Positions 25,975 through 36,930 of a stretch of DNA of 64,000 nucleotides are shown here, one piece after another. The notes under the pieces are model-generated. The model did no database searches and had not been told where the DNA came from. It saw only the letters and a program-made list of their open reading frames with translations. The first letter of the stretch is position 1, and each line of letters begins with the position of its first letter. Made by a program: the position numbers and the translations under genes. This DNA comes from Archilochus colubris (taxonomy: Eukaryota; Chordata; Aves; Apodiformes; Trochilidae), in the NCBI GenBank assembly GCA_023079485.1, contig CM041084.1, forward strand, positions 125,836,292 to 125,900,291, read 5' to 3'.

Positions 25975-26466
25975 TTGCAAACTGTACTCTGTTCATGGCT
26001 GTCACAAAACCTCCTTGCCACCTTTCTCCTTTCCAAGTGAGCCTGAACTCAGCTTCTGCATGGTGCTCCATCAAAAGTGTTGTGCAGTTTTGCAGGAACT
26101 GCTCTGGGGTGCGATCGCCACAGGCACCCATCACCTTCTTGGGAGCATCACCTGATGGGCTGAGCCTTACACTGTGCAAGGTAAGCAGCTCCCAGCTCTC
26201 CCACTTGTTGTGGCAGCCAAATCCAGCCAGGCTAGAAACTTCCTCCTCTGACAGGTTCATGAGAGGGATATTGACTGATTGCTCAGCTGCTTCATTAACG
26301 CACACCCATGAGTTCCCAAGCTGGCAGCCTGGCTGTGCCAGGGAGAGGAGGGTGCTCTGCTCCCAACTGCACCTCAATTGGCTCAGCCCTGTAACTCCAT
26401 CAGCACAGGGCTGTTCCTGCTCCAGCACTTTTTCTTCCATTGCTGAAGGTAGCAGTGAGACTGAAA
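25975..26466 (-). CDS. Unrecognised open frame, possible exon or gene relic
   Basis: The - strand is open from about 26548 to a stop at 25928. An internal ATG at 26440 starts MEEKVLEQEQPCADG. Codon use looks coding (many CTG, GAG, AAG and GCC-type codons) and local GC is visibly above the flanks. Read on the - strand, the segment is preceded by TCTCTTATTTCCAG, a good acceptor, and followed by CAA|gtaaca, a possible donor. This gives an exon-sized block of about 490 bases. Segments such as VNIPLMNLSEEEVSSLAGFG and DRTPEQFLQNCTTLLMEHHA look like folded protein. I recognise no family. It may be an exon of an unannotated gene, a decayed gene, or part of a mobile element. Confidence 0.35.
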
Positions 26467-26525
26467 CTGGAAATAAGAGAAGTGACATTATTTCTCTTTC
26501 AGTAATAACTTCCTCCATATTGCTT

Positions 26526-26542
26526 AAAAAAAAAAAAAAAAA
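26526..26542. repeat. A17 homopolymer
   Basis: It lies 60 bases beyond the upstream border of the unknown - strand open frame. It is on the wrong side to be the poly(A) tail of a retrocopy coding on the - strand. Confidence 0.9.
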
Positions 26543-29500
26543 GTTCACTTCTAATTTTTCATTTCTTTATTTTCTACCTTTTTATTTTCTATATGTATGT
26601 CCATCTTATTTAAGAACCTTTTTGCATGAAAATAGAAGAAGTAAGCTGATTGATTGCAGGCCACAGAGTCTGAACTGAAAAATCTTTATCTCCAAATTCT
26701 AGGTATATGCTATTTACCAGCTTCACCTCTGTACAAATTTAATTGACCCTCCTGAGACAATTTGGGTGCTGAAGAGATAATAAGAAATCATTTATATTTT
26801 TCTAATCTGAAAAATTTTAAAATATTTAAGAACATGCTGTCATGGCAATAACTGCTCATGTGACAGCAGCTCCTAAAAATATTCCTGAATTCATGATATG
26901 ATTAGCATATGTGTGATTCCCAAAAGAACCACTTCATAGAGTAGTACTTTCTGAGAGCCTTTGCTAATGGATTATGTTATAAAATCACTGGAAGAAAGTC
27001 TCTGTTAGGAATGGAGACATTTCCTTTGCCGTAAAGGGACATCCAACTGATTTACACAAACAAACCCTCTTTGGTCCCTGAGAAAATCTGGTACCTCATA
27101 AAATGATGTACTGTGGACAGTGCTCCCACACTGCAGTTTTTTATCAACAGCAGTAATGTTTCATCTATTTCTATTAACAATATATTTAAAATCATCAGTC
27201 TTATGGCTTCCAAAATGGTAGATTGAGCATTTAACTCAAAATAGCACTTACTCATAATATTCAGGAAATTCTACTGTTTTATTGACATGCAGAATAAAGA
27301 AAAGATTTGAGCTCTCATTTCAAAATGAGCCTCCAAAGGGGTATTCTGATGTTCAGCTGGAATAGCATGACATAATTTAAATGTGATTCAGTGGGGAAAA
27401 AAAAAGAGAAAGTATTCTATATACAACACTAGAGTTCCAAAGAAAGGAATAGAACCCCCTAAAAATCATCATGAGAGCTTCACTTGTAGAAAATCACTTG
27501 CCTGAGCATTGTTTCAGTAGCTTAGTTATGTTCTTCTGCCTGACAGATATGGAGTAGTGTGGAACACTAAGACATTGCAGCATAAGCTTACTAGGAGCTT
27601 TTCTGGTGGCAAAGTGGTGGCTCATCTGTTGGAAACAAATTGTAGGAAATCACTGCTCCAGGGCTGGATCTATCCCCTACATGATATATGAGCCTTCAGA
27701 GGCAGAGGTAGATGTCTCCTAAAGATATCTACAAACCCTATTCTGACTGAGTTATATGGAAGAAAAGCCACAATAACAAAAAAACAAACTACCTGATCCC
27801 AGTCTATGCATGTTAGATCCTTCAGACAAGATCCTCCCCCTGCTGTGTTCATACTCTCTAAATGGACTGGAGAAGAAAAGGTCCTACCAGCTGCATGCTT
27901 GCTTGTGTTAAGGTTGCTGTAAAACTACAGTGGCTATACAAGGTCTATGGAAGGAGGTAGAAGAAGAATAATGGAGGCAGAGCTGCAGAACACAGCCACT
28001 AACACTTGGACTCTGCTGTAAGATTCAATTCTACCTGAATTTTAAAGGCTCCTTATTTGACTTCTGAACTTAGAGGATTCATCTTTTCAGGCATCTGGAG
28101 AGGCAGAGCACAGATTTTTGTCACATACCTCCTCAGGAAGACTTGTCTTTCAGGCAATGTATTTGATCAAGTCACCAAAATGCTGCCTTAGCACCTTTCC
28201 CTGGGTGCCTGTTCTTGTTTTGCAAGCCTCTGTGGCTTCCCAGCTGTTCTACCAGTGATAAGTGAAATGGAAAATGCAGGGGAAAAAAAAAATCCCTCTC
28301 TCAAGGTATGTCTTCTTTGGCAAAGGCAGAACAAGCCTTCTCATACAAGTTTTGGCACTAAAGGGAAGAGAAGGACAGAGTCATTTTTTTCCACAGCTAA
28401 ATAAGGTTCCCTGGAGCTCCAGCTATGCTAAGAGAGAACAAACTGTGCTGACAAGTTACTAGTGTTCAAGACTTCATGGATTTTCTGAAGAGGCCATAAA
28501 AGAAATTCCTGACTCAGAGAAATGTCTCTCTATATGAAATTGCTTCACCTTTTGTAGCCCACGCTTCTTTCGGGCTTTGGACAATTATACATAAATGTCT
28601 CGGTATTTCAGTCCCCTGCTCCCTATCTTTCCAGAGTTTCACCTACATGAGTACACTGCAGGAAACTTTAAACTCTTTATTACCCCCTTAAGCCCTGTGT
28701 GTTGGTTAAGAAATACAGAATATGCAAATACTGTATCCATCAGCATTTTCTTTGATTTTCCTTTCACAAGCAAGACAAATAGGGTGTAACACTCCAGAAA
28801 AGAAATAATATCTGAGAAACTATTAAAAAATCACTTTTCACAGAAAATTTTCAAATCTTCTCAGCACAAATACAATTATGAATAGCAATTTTTGGCAAAT
28901 AGTTACTTAAGCTAACAATAATTTCGTCCAGTTGCTCTACTAAAAAGTCTTGTGAAAATGCACAAAAAGTCTACTAAAAAAATCTCTTGAAATGTGCTTG
29001 TGCATGAGGAACAATCACCAAAAATATATGGATATGTAAAAACATCTAACCACAGATTTATAATGCAGATGGTACCATTAATTAGCTAGTCTGCAATTTA
29101 AAGGGATTCTATGAAAAATAAAGGAATGCAGATCACCTCACTTGATTATATTTATATGCTGCAATAACTTGAGGATGACATGCGAAGACATATCTGTCCT
29201 CGAGAGTGGGTTAATAAAGCTGATTATTTATACAGCTACTTGAAAAGATGTGTCATGCTGCTCATCTGAAATGTCACAGGCACACTCTAACATGAAAACA
29301 CAGCTACAAGGCTTTTTCAGGAATGAATTTGAAGGACAATAGTGACATCGAGTGGTCAGCGTTGTTAATTGCTGCTGTGGGTTGCCTTGAAACCCCAACT
29401 ATAATGGAAGTGCCCATGTGTAGTCTTGAAGCAGGATACAGAGCTAAATTGGCTAACACTGTTTCCACAGCACTTACAGAGATTAATTTATTATCAATTG

Positions 29501-29744
29501 TCAAGGTGCAGTTTAAATTCAGTCAAGCATTTAAAATATAATCCTGTGTACAGCCTGCCAGAGCCCATAGTCTACTGACAAAAGCACAAACAAAATACAA
29601 AGGCAGAGCATCTGCCACAGGGTAGGCTGCACCTTTGAAAGGCTGGAATCAGAAGCCTGAAGAACATGGACTGAACCATACAGACATTCACACAGATAAA
29701 TATACTCAGGTATGTGATCAGCACCGAATTCTGTGGCTAATTTT

Positions 29745-30356
29745 CATAGAATGCATTCACAGAATTCATAGAATGGTTTGGGTTGGAAGGGACCTTAAAG
29801 ATCATCTAGTTCCAACCCCCCTCCATGGGCAGGGACACCTCCCACCAGAGCAGGTTGCTCAACGCCCCATCCAACCTGGCCTTGAACACTTTCAGGGAGG
29901 GGGCAGCCACAACCTCCTTGGGCAACCTGTGCCAGTGTCTCACCAGCCTCACACCAAAGAATTACTTCCTAATAAATAACTTCAATCTACCCTTTTCCAT
30001 GGTAACACCATTCCCCCTTGTCCTATCACTTCATGCCCTTGTAAAAAAAACCTCTCCAGCTTTCCTGTAGGCCCTCTTCGCATACTGGAAGGCTGCTGCA
30101 AGGTCTCTTGGAACCTTCTCTTCTCCAGGCAAAACAACTCCAATTTTCTCAGCCTGCCCTCATAGAAGTGCTCCAGTCCTCTGGTCCTCTTTGCAGACAT
30201 TCTCTGGACTTGATTTAAGTGTTTGATGTCATTCTTGTGTTGGGGGCTCCAGAACTGGACACAGTACTCCAGTCTCATGAGAAAGGACTAGAGGAAGAAA
30301 ATCACCTCCCTTATCCTGCTGGCCATACATCTTCTGATTCACCCCAGGATACAGTT
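29745..30356 (-). mobile_element. CR1 LINE 3' fragment
   Basis: A degraded reversed tail (CATAGAATGCATTC, then CATAGAATGG) is followed by 'tttgggttggaagggaccttaaagatcatctag' and 'gggcagggacacctcccaccagagcaggttgctcaacgccccat'. It continues to the ORF2 C-terminus (reversed [20 protein letters not shown]) and beyond, to 'cccaggatacagttg'. About 610 bases with several indels. Confidence 0.92.
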
Positions 30357-31819
30357 GTGTCTCCAGAAGTCCTTCCCCACAACCTACTTTGTCCCAGTGC
30401 TTGCTCTGTGCTGTTGGGACACCAACTCATATCCACGTGCTCTTGCTTCTTGGATGTTTTTGTGTTTGCAGGCTGGATGGGTGCCAGAGCACAGCCTTCA
30501 GCTCATCACCTTGCTTGGATTACCAGAGAATGAGCACACCAGTGGGTGCTCTCAAGCCTCAGAAGCAAACCTTGGTGCAGCAGATGAAGTCACTGAGACT
30601 GGCTGCAGAATTAAAGTTGATTATGCATGAGGACTCAGCAGGCTGGAGCCATATGCTTGGCTTTTTGCATGGCTGAGAGGGCTTCACAGGACAGCAGGAG
30701 GGCAAAGATCAGTCAGTAGTCAGGGATACAGCAAATGGTCATTTGGTTATTTTTGGTGCCTACTGAATCCACATTATCTTGCTAAGCTGTTGTTTCTTCT
30801 TCACTCCCTTCCCAATGTCCATGGCCACAGTGTGACAGAACTTTTACTAAAATTCCCCATCTTTTTCAGATCTCTATTTTTTTTTTAATAGTTTATTTCA
30901 TTTCTACATTTAATAGTACAGTTTCATCCATATTGCCTTTGCTGCTTAGGGCAGTTAATGCTGTAGCCTTAGCTGTGAGTGCAGACACTTAGTGGCAGTG
31001 ACAACCTGTCAGAAATCACTGGAACTTTTCACAGGTTTGGGTACCTATATGTAGCTCCCATCCAGAGCACATCTCAGATAATACACTCTGCTCAAACATA
31101 CCTCTATCTGCATCTCAAATACACCTCCAAGATGCATAGCCCTGCATCTTCAGGCCATACCTTTAACAGAAGGCTCTCCTTGATGTCTAGAGGCACATTG
31201 AAGGAACGTGCTGAATCCAGTACAAAGACTTTGATCTTCAGTGTGGGAGTAGCATTTTGTCTGTATGATGTGCAACAGCTTCTGCACGTGGTGTGAGACT
31301 TGAGACGAATTTGGAGAGAAATGCAGAAAAGGAATTGCTTTTTACACAGTCATCATAGCAGCCCATGTGGATAAGCAACTTGTTTCTCAACAATGCATGG
31401 TGTCCACAAAATATCCTGTTTCATTCGTTTATTTTTTTGCTATGATGTCCCCAAGTCTATTCACTGATGTGACACATCAAAAAGAGAATTTCCATAGCAT
31501 TTCTGTAAAAACACTAATTGAGAGCACTATGCTAATGAATATTTACAACGGGACTTAAGCAGATGAGAAACAATGGACACCTTTGGTATGTACACAGAAG
31601 ACCAGAGGACTCAGATGTCCTTCCAAACCTGAGATGGTTCTTAAATTGATCTGCAACAGTATCCTCCTGAAGCACACCAGGGGACTGACATAACCAGCAC
31701 AGGAGAGATGGAAGATGGCTTTCAAGCTCCAAAAGGATGTACAAGCTTGCCTTTTGTGGTTGGAGTTGACTCTGGCTGGATGCCACATTCACACTAAACT
31801 GCTTTATCACTATCACTCC
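30357..31819. other. Intergenic, no recognisable gene
   Basis: Contains open frames of 90-105 codons on both strands (for example 30979-31296 +) that I do not recognise. Composition is slightly higher in C and G than further upstream. It may hold diverged mobile-element sequence, given the LTRs that follow. Confidence 0.4.
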
Positions 31820-32421
31820 TCAGTTGGACATGGGGAGAGAAAATATGATGAAAGGCTCATGGGTGGAGATAAGTGCAAGAGAGATCACTCAGCAGTTACT
31901 GTCACAGACAAAACAGGCTTGACTTGGGAAAATTAATTTAATTTATTACCAATTGAATCAGACTAGAAAAATGAGAACTAAAAACAAATAAAACATTTTC
32001 TCTCCACCCTTCCCTTGTTCCCGGTCTGAACCTTACTCCTAAATTCTCTGTCTCCTCCCTCTCCCCATTCCCCTTTGGCGCAGGAGCAATAGGAGTTGCA
32101 GTCGGTTCATCACACATTGTCACTGCCACTCCTTCCTCCCCACACTCTTCCCCGTCCCAGCATGAGACATCCCTGTCTCCTGCAGGAGAGATGACTCCAC
32201 AAACTTTTCCAGCATGGGTCATTCCCACAGGCTGCAGTTCTTCACAAACTGTTCCAGCATGAGACCTTTTCCACGGAGTGCAGACCTTCAGGAATAGATT
32301 GCTTGAGCACGGGTCCTGCGTAGGGTCACAGGTCACAGCCACATCTGAATGAGTCCACCTGCTCTGCTTTGGGGTCCTCTGTGGGATGCACGTGGATATC
32401 TGCTCCATAGCACCCCCATAG
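31820..32421 (-). mobile_element. Solo or partial LTR of an avian endogenous retrovirus, copy B
   Basis: Homologous to copy A at 3266-4262. Shared phrases run in the same order: AAGGCTCATGGGTGGAGATA, then GACTTGGGAAAATTAATTTA, then the CCACTCCTTCCTCC stretch, then repeated 'ttcacaaactgttccagcatg' units and GGATATCTGCTCCA. The part matching copy A beyond about 3960 is absent. It stops where a different LTR begins at 32422, so it is truncated or was broken by that insertion. No viral genes are attached. Confidence 0.75.
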
Positions 32422-32945
32422 TGCTGTGTTTTGTATTTGTAGCCAGAAATGTGTTAATCACACACCAGTGTTTGGGCTGCTGCTGAGCAGTGCTCTCGCA
32501 GCATCAAGGTTGTCTCCAAACCACCCCCACCTAAAGGCTCATAGGCTGGGGTGGGCAAGAAGTTGGGAGAGGACATTCAGCTGACCCAAGCTGACCAGAG
32601 ATATTCCATACTATATGACAGCATTTTCAGCAATGAAGTTAAGAGAAAGGAGGAGAGGGAAGGGGGGCATTTGTCATTAAAGACACTTGTCTTCTGGAGC
32701 ATCCACTACACACACCGAAGCCCAACTTCCCTGATAGTGGCTGGACATTGCCTGCTGATGGGAAGTACATAATAAATATTTTTGGTTTTCTTTTCTTCTA
32801 TGTGCAGCCCTTGCTTTTTTCTTCATTATCCTTACCCTTGAACCACAAATTCATTCTCATTATCTTCCCCTCTGTCCTGCTGAGGAGGGGACACCTAGAG
32901 CAGCAGGCAGGTCACCTGGCAGCCAGCCAAGGTCAGCCCACCAAA
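32422..32945 (+). mobile_element. LTR of a second avian endogenous retrovirus family
   Basis: It matches, from memory, a widespread avian LTR. It begins TGCTGTGTTTTGTATTTGTA and includes 'acaccagtgtttgggctgctgctgagcagtgct', 'gagatattccatactatatgac', 'gtggctggacattgcctgctgatgggaagta' and an AATAAA signal at 32771. It ends near 'cacctggcagccagccaaggtcagcccacca'. The spacing from poly(A) signal to 3' end is LTR-like. No gag, pol or env follows, so it is solitary. It directly abuts the truncated end of copy B. Confidence 0.78.
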
Positions 32946-35842
32946 CCTTTCCACAGAAATCTTCCCTGTAACAACGTTACCCCAAGGGCCTGTTGAAAAG
33001 ACCTAGCCCAACTACAGCCCAATATATTTATTTTTCTATAAGGGCTTCTCTAGATGCCCTGACCATTTCCATCAATAAAGCAATAAATCATCTGGTTTAT
33101 TTGTGCTTTGCATGACACCAAAACAAGGCTGCTGAAAAAGCATCCAAAAGCTTAAAGGAAAGCATCTGCTCAGTAGCAGAACAAAGCTGAAATGTCAGCT
33201 AGTAATCAAAAAATGTGACATGACCACAGTTTCCAAAGAGGTATGGGACACTGGAACACTGCAAGAGACTAATAATTCTTTTTTAATTGTGAGGCAAAGC
33301 ACATAAAACAGTGACTTATAGAAGAGCAATGAATAATGACTCTCATTCATAAAGAACCAAAGCCTTCAATGAGTTTAACACCTTCCATAAACCAAGCTGA
33401 GGCTGCTGCTATCTTCCTGGAAGTCTATATGAATAAATGGTCTTATAAAAACCATTAACCAGGTAACAACGAACAATCAGAATTCCAAAAAAATTTTAAC
33501 TCTCAGATATATAAAACCCATGTAATTTTACCTTGCTATTTTCTCTTTACCACCTATTGATTCTCCTCTTCAAATATCTTTGATCAGTTTTGACACTACT
33601 TAAGAAAACAGAATTTTTTCTTTTGTTTGTATTACTTTAAACATAAAAATTTCTAACCCAAGATTAAAACTTTGAGTCCTAAAGAAATAATGAATAATAA
33701 CATTTAATAAGGATTTTCACACAAGAACTATGAACCCTTCCAGACTTCCAGAAGCAGGTTAGATTCCAATTTCTAGTTTCAACTTGTCTCAGAAGTTCTT
33801 TAAAAAAAAAATAACTTAAAACAGGAAAACTTAAATAGGATCTACTTCCCATTTTGTTAATCAGGATTAATGCAACAGCAACCAAACTTTTTAATTGTTT
33901 TAAAACAACAATATTTTCTAATTTTAAAAGACAACTACATTTCAGGTAGTGAAAATCTAAAATCATACCATCTTGATAGTTTTGCCAGAACTAACTTATG
34001 ATGAGAATAGTTCCCCAAATGTCAGTTCCACTGATTAAATCAAAGAAGTTTTCTCACCCAGTATCTACAATATTTCTATTGATGCTGGATGTGAAAGGGA
34101 TTCACATCCTTCATATTTCCTCTGGTATCTCATCTTTATTTTTACACAGTAAAACCCCACACTGTCAGTTTGAAGGTCATGTTGTAAACAAATTTGTATT
34201 TGATGGTCTTAAAATTTATTCTTTATAAAAATTTTGCAAGCTTGGCTGTGAAAAAAAAATTTGCTGAAATATGGATTTATACTAGAGATTTTAGTTTAAT
34301 GAAAATATTTACACAGAAACGTATTTCCAGTTTAGCAAATCAGACTTTTTCATTGAAGACCACAAGGTGGCACATGAAACCCATAATAAACATATTTGAA
34401 AACAAACAACAGAAAACTGCAACAGGGATGATTATTACCTGAAAATTCAAAGAGTTTTAAGAAGCATTCTCAATGTTTTGTGAGGTTTTGTCTTTCTTTT
34501 TTAGCCTTTTATTAAAAAGGAGGGACTATTCTTTGTAATAGAAATTTATATTGGGGCATTCAAGCACAGATAACACGTTCTAACACTGGGTCTTGAAACC
34601 CACGGAGATAAAATAAAGAACCATCAGTGTAAACTTCAGAAAAATTCTTCCATGATTTCCATTCAACAGCCATTAAAAAGAAACAAGTGTGTACGAAGCT
34701 GTGGTATACCTAATCTTCATTTTGATGAAAAATTCATCAAGAATGGTCATTAAACATTGAAATGTATTTTTAAATGCAGAAAGACAGGCTTTGGTACTGT
34801 TGTGATACATCCTGGAGGGTCTGAGACTGTAATTCATTGAATAAAATGAAAAACTTTCACTTACCTCACACGCTTCTGAATTCAGCAGGTTCAGCAAATG
34901 TCTTTGAGATGCCTGAAGGACACTAAATCTGCAAGGGTATTAACTGCTAGGAGCTTGTTGTCAACGTGTCTTCATTTCACATTTTATCCAAGATGATCAC
35001 ACCACATTTTTCTCATTGCAAACAAAGAGAATGTCATGTTGCTCTGTCTTGTTTTCTGAATTGCACTCCAGGGCAATACCTTTATTCTACAAATAATTTC
35101 AAATGCATTCCAAAGCTCAAAAAATGTCTTTCTGACCTATCTCAACCACCTTCTCATCCTGTCTGTGCTACTGTATGATGGCAAGCCTGTTAGATCTTTA
35201 CAGGAATTTTTCATATTGGCCAAATGTCAATAAGCAAATGGAAGACTCCCACAGAAGAGATCTATGTGCTTCAGCCCAGAGACTTGGGAATGGGTCATGG
35301 TAATACCTATAGGCATTCAGAGAATTTTAACCTCTTGGAGTGGTGTTTGTTACCTTGTGCACATGGGCTGATAAATTGAGCCCTCATTTAATTTCTGTTT
35401 TACATATTTGTTGTTTATAAAAACATTCCATCTCCATTTTGGAGTTAAATTTTTTAAGACCTTTTTCTGGAATCTACCCACTCCCAAACTGTTACATTTG
35501 TACTGAAAATATGCCTTACATTATTCCCAGATGACACAGGCTAATTACAAATGCAAAAATGAAGAGAGAGCCATATGTTTATGCTTGAAAACCAAGGAAA
35601 TTATTAACAGGGTTGATTCATTTAGACTTACTATAAATTCTTCAAGACATAAGTACTGTCGCTAAAAGCCATAAACCTCCAACAGAATACTCATCAGGAA
35701 TTACCTGCTCCTAGATAAACAAGAATTAATGACACTTAACAAAATGACTCAGGCTTGAACTGTCAGTGAATGGGGATGAAAGTCAGCAAACACCAGGGAG
35801 GATTTATTTCTCTCTTCATATGTAAAATTTTCCCATAAGCAT
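32946..35842. other. Intergenic, AT-rich, no recognisable gene
   Basis: Very AT-rich with short A runs (33801, 34251). No repeat family or convincing open frame was seen. Confidence 0.5.
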
Positions 35843-36930
35843 TAGAATGATAGAATTGTAGGATATCAAGTTGGAAGGAACCTCAAGGATCATGTGGTCC
35901 AACACTTCTAGACTGTAGTTCATATATGATGTCTCAGCACCCTGTCGAAGTGGGACTTAAAACTTTACAAAGTGGGAGAATCCACCAGTACCCCTGGGAG
36001 ACCATCTCAATGTCTGACTGTCCTCAAGGTGAAAAATTTACCTCATGTCCAAACAGAATCTCCCCAGGAGCAACTTGTGACCATTGCCCCTTGTCTTGTT
36101 CATGTGACTCCTTGTAAACAGGGACACTCCATCTTCTTTGTAGCCACCCTTTAGGTATTGGAACATCATAATAAGGTCTACTCTAAGACTTCTCTTCTCC
36201 AGACTGAACAAACACATTTTTTTCAGCCTGTCCTCATATGGCAGGTGCTCCAGTTCTCTGATTATCCTTGTGGCTCTCTGGACCCTCTCCAGCCTATCAA
36301 CATCCTTTGTGTAGGGCAGGGACCAAAACTGAACACAGTACTCCAGGTGTGGTCTGACAAGCGAAGAGTAGAGTGGGATGATGACTTTATCTCCACTGGT
36401 GATGCCTTTGTTGATGCAGCTCAGCATTCTGTTGCCTTGCTTTGCCCCTGTTATCCATCAGGACCCCCCGGGTGCCTTTCCACAAGGCTGCTCTCAAGCC
36501 AAGTGTATCCAAGTCTCAACTGCACTCCTGGGTTATATGTTCCCAGGTGCAAGACCTTACACTTCTCCACAATGATTTTCATAAGGTTCCTGCTAGCCAA
36601 CTCCTCCAGTCTGTCTAGGTCATCCTGGAGCGTGGCTCTCCCTTCTGAGGTGTCAACCTCTCCCCTCATCTTGGTGTCATCAGCAAACTTCATCAGGGCA
36701 CTCTTGATCCCAAAATCCAGGTCACTTATGAAGATCTTAAACAGCATTGGGCCCAATATTGATCCCTGGGGATTCCACTCAAGACCAGTAGGAGGTGGAA
36801 CTATTTACTATATCCCCCTCTGGGCACAGTCTGTCAGCCAGTTCCCCTCCCACCACACAGACCAATTGTCAAGGCCAAAATGGGTCAGTTTCTCCAGGAG
36901 GAGGCCATGGAGGACCATATCAAAACCATA
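35843..36930 (-). mobile_element. CR1 LINE, long diverged copy
   Basis: About 1.09 kb of CR1 in reverse. It starts with a decayed tail (AGAATGATAGAATTGTAGGA) and 'ttggaaggaacctcaaggatcatgtggtccaac'. It includes [20 protein letters not shown] on the - strand at about 36330 and the reverse-transcriptase block MGPMLFKIFISDLDFGIKSA with FADDTK near 36690. It ends around 'ggaggaccatatcaaa'. It is older than the 15.7 and 21.9 kb copies, with many substitutions and a different subfamily look (GLEHLPYEDRL type). Confidence 0.92.

Larger units (their letters stand above)
23925..29744. other. Intergenic, holds the unknown 26 kb open frame
   Basis: AT-rich except for the GC-richer block at 25975-26466. 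An A17 run lies at 26526-26542, next to that block. The stretch 29040-29530 has many homeodomain-like ATTA cores and an even composition, which might be a conserved regulatory element. Nothing else is recognised. Confidence 0.5.

Noticed and set aside
25995..26678. 227-codon + strand frame over the unknown 26 kb block
   Set aside because: It ends in poly-Lys from an A run and has Ser/His/Cys-rich composition typical of an antisense shadow; the - strand reads more like protein.
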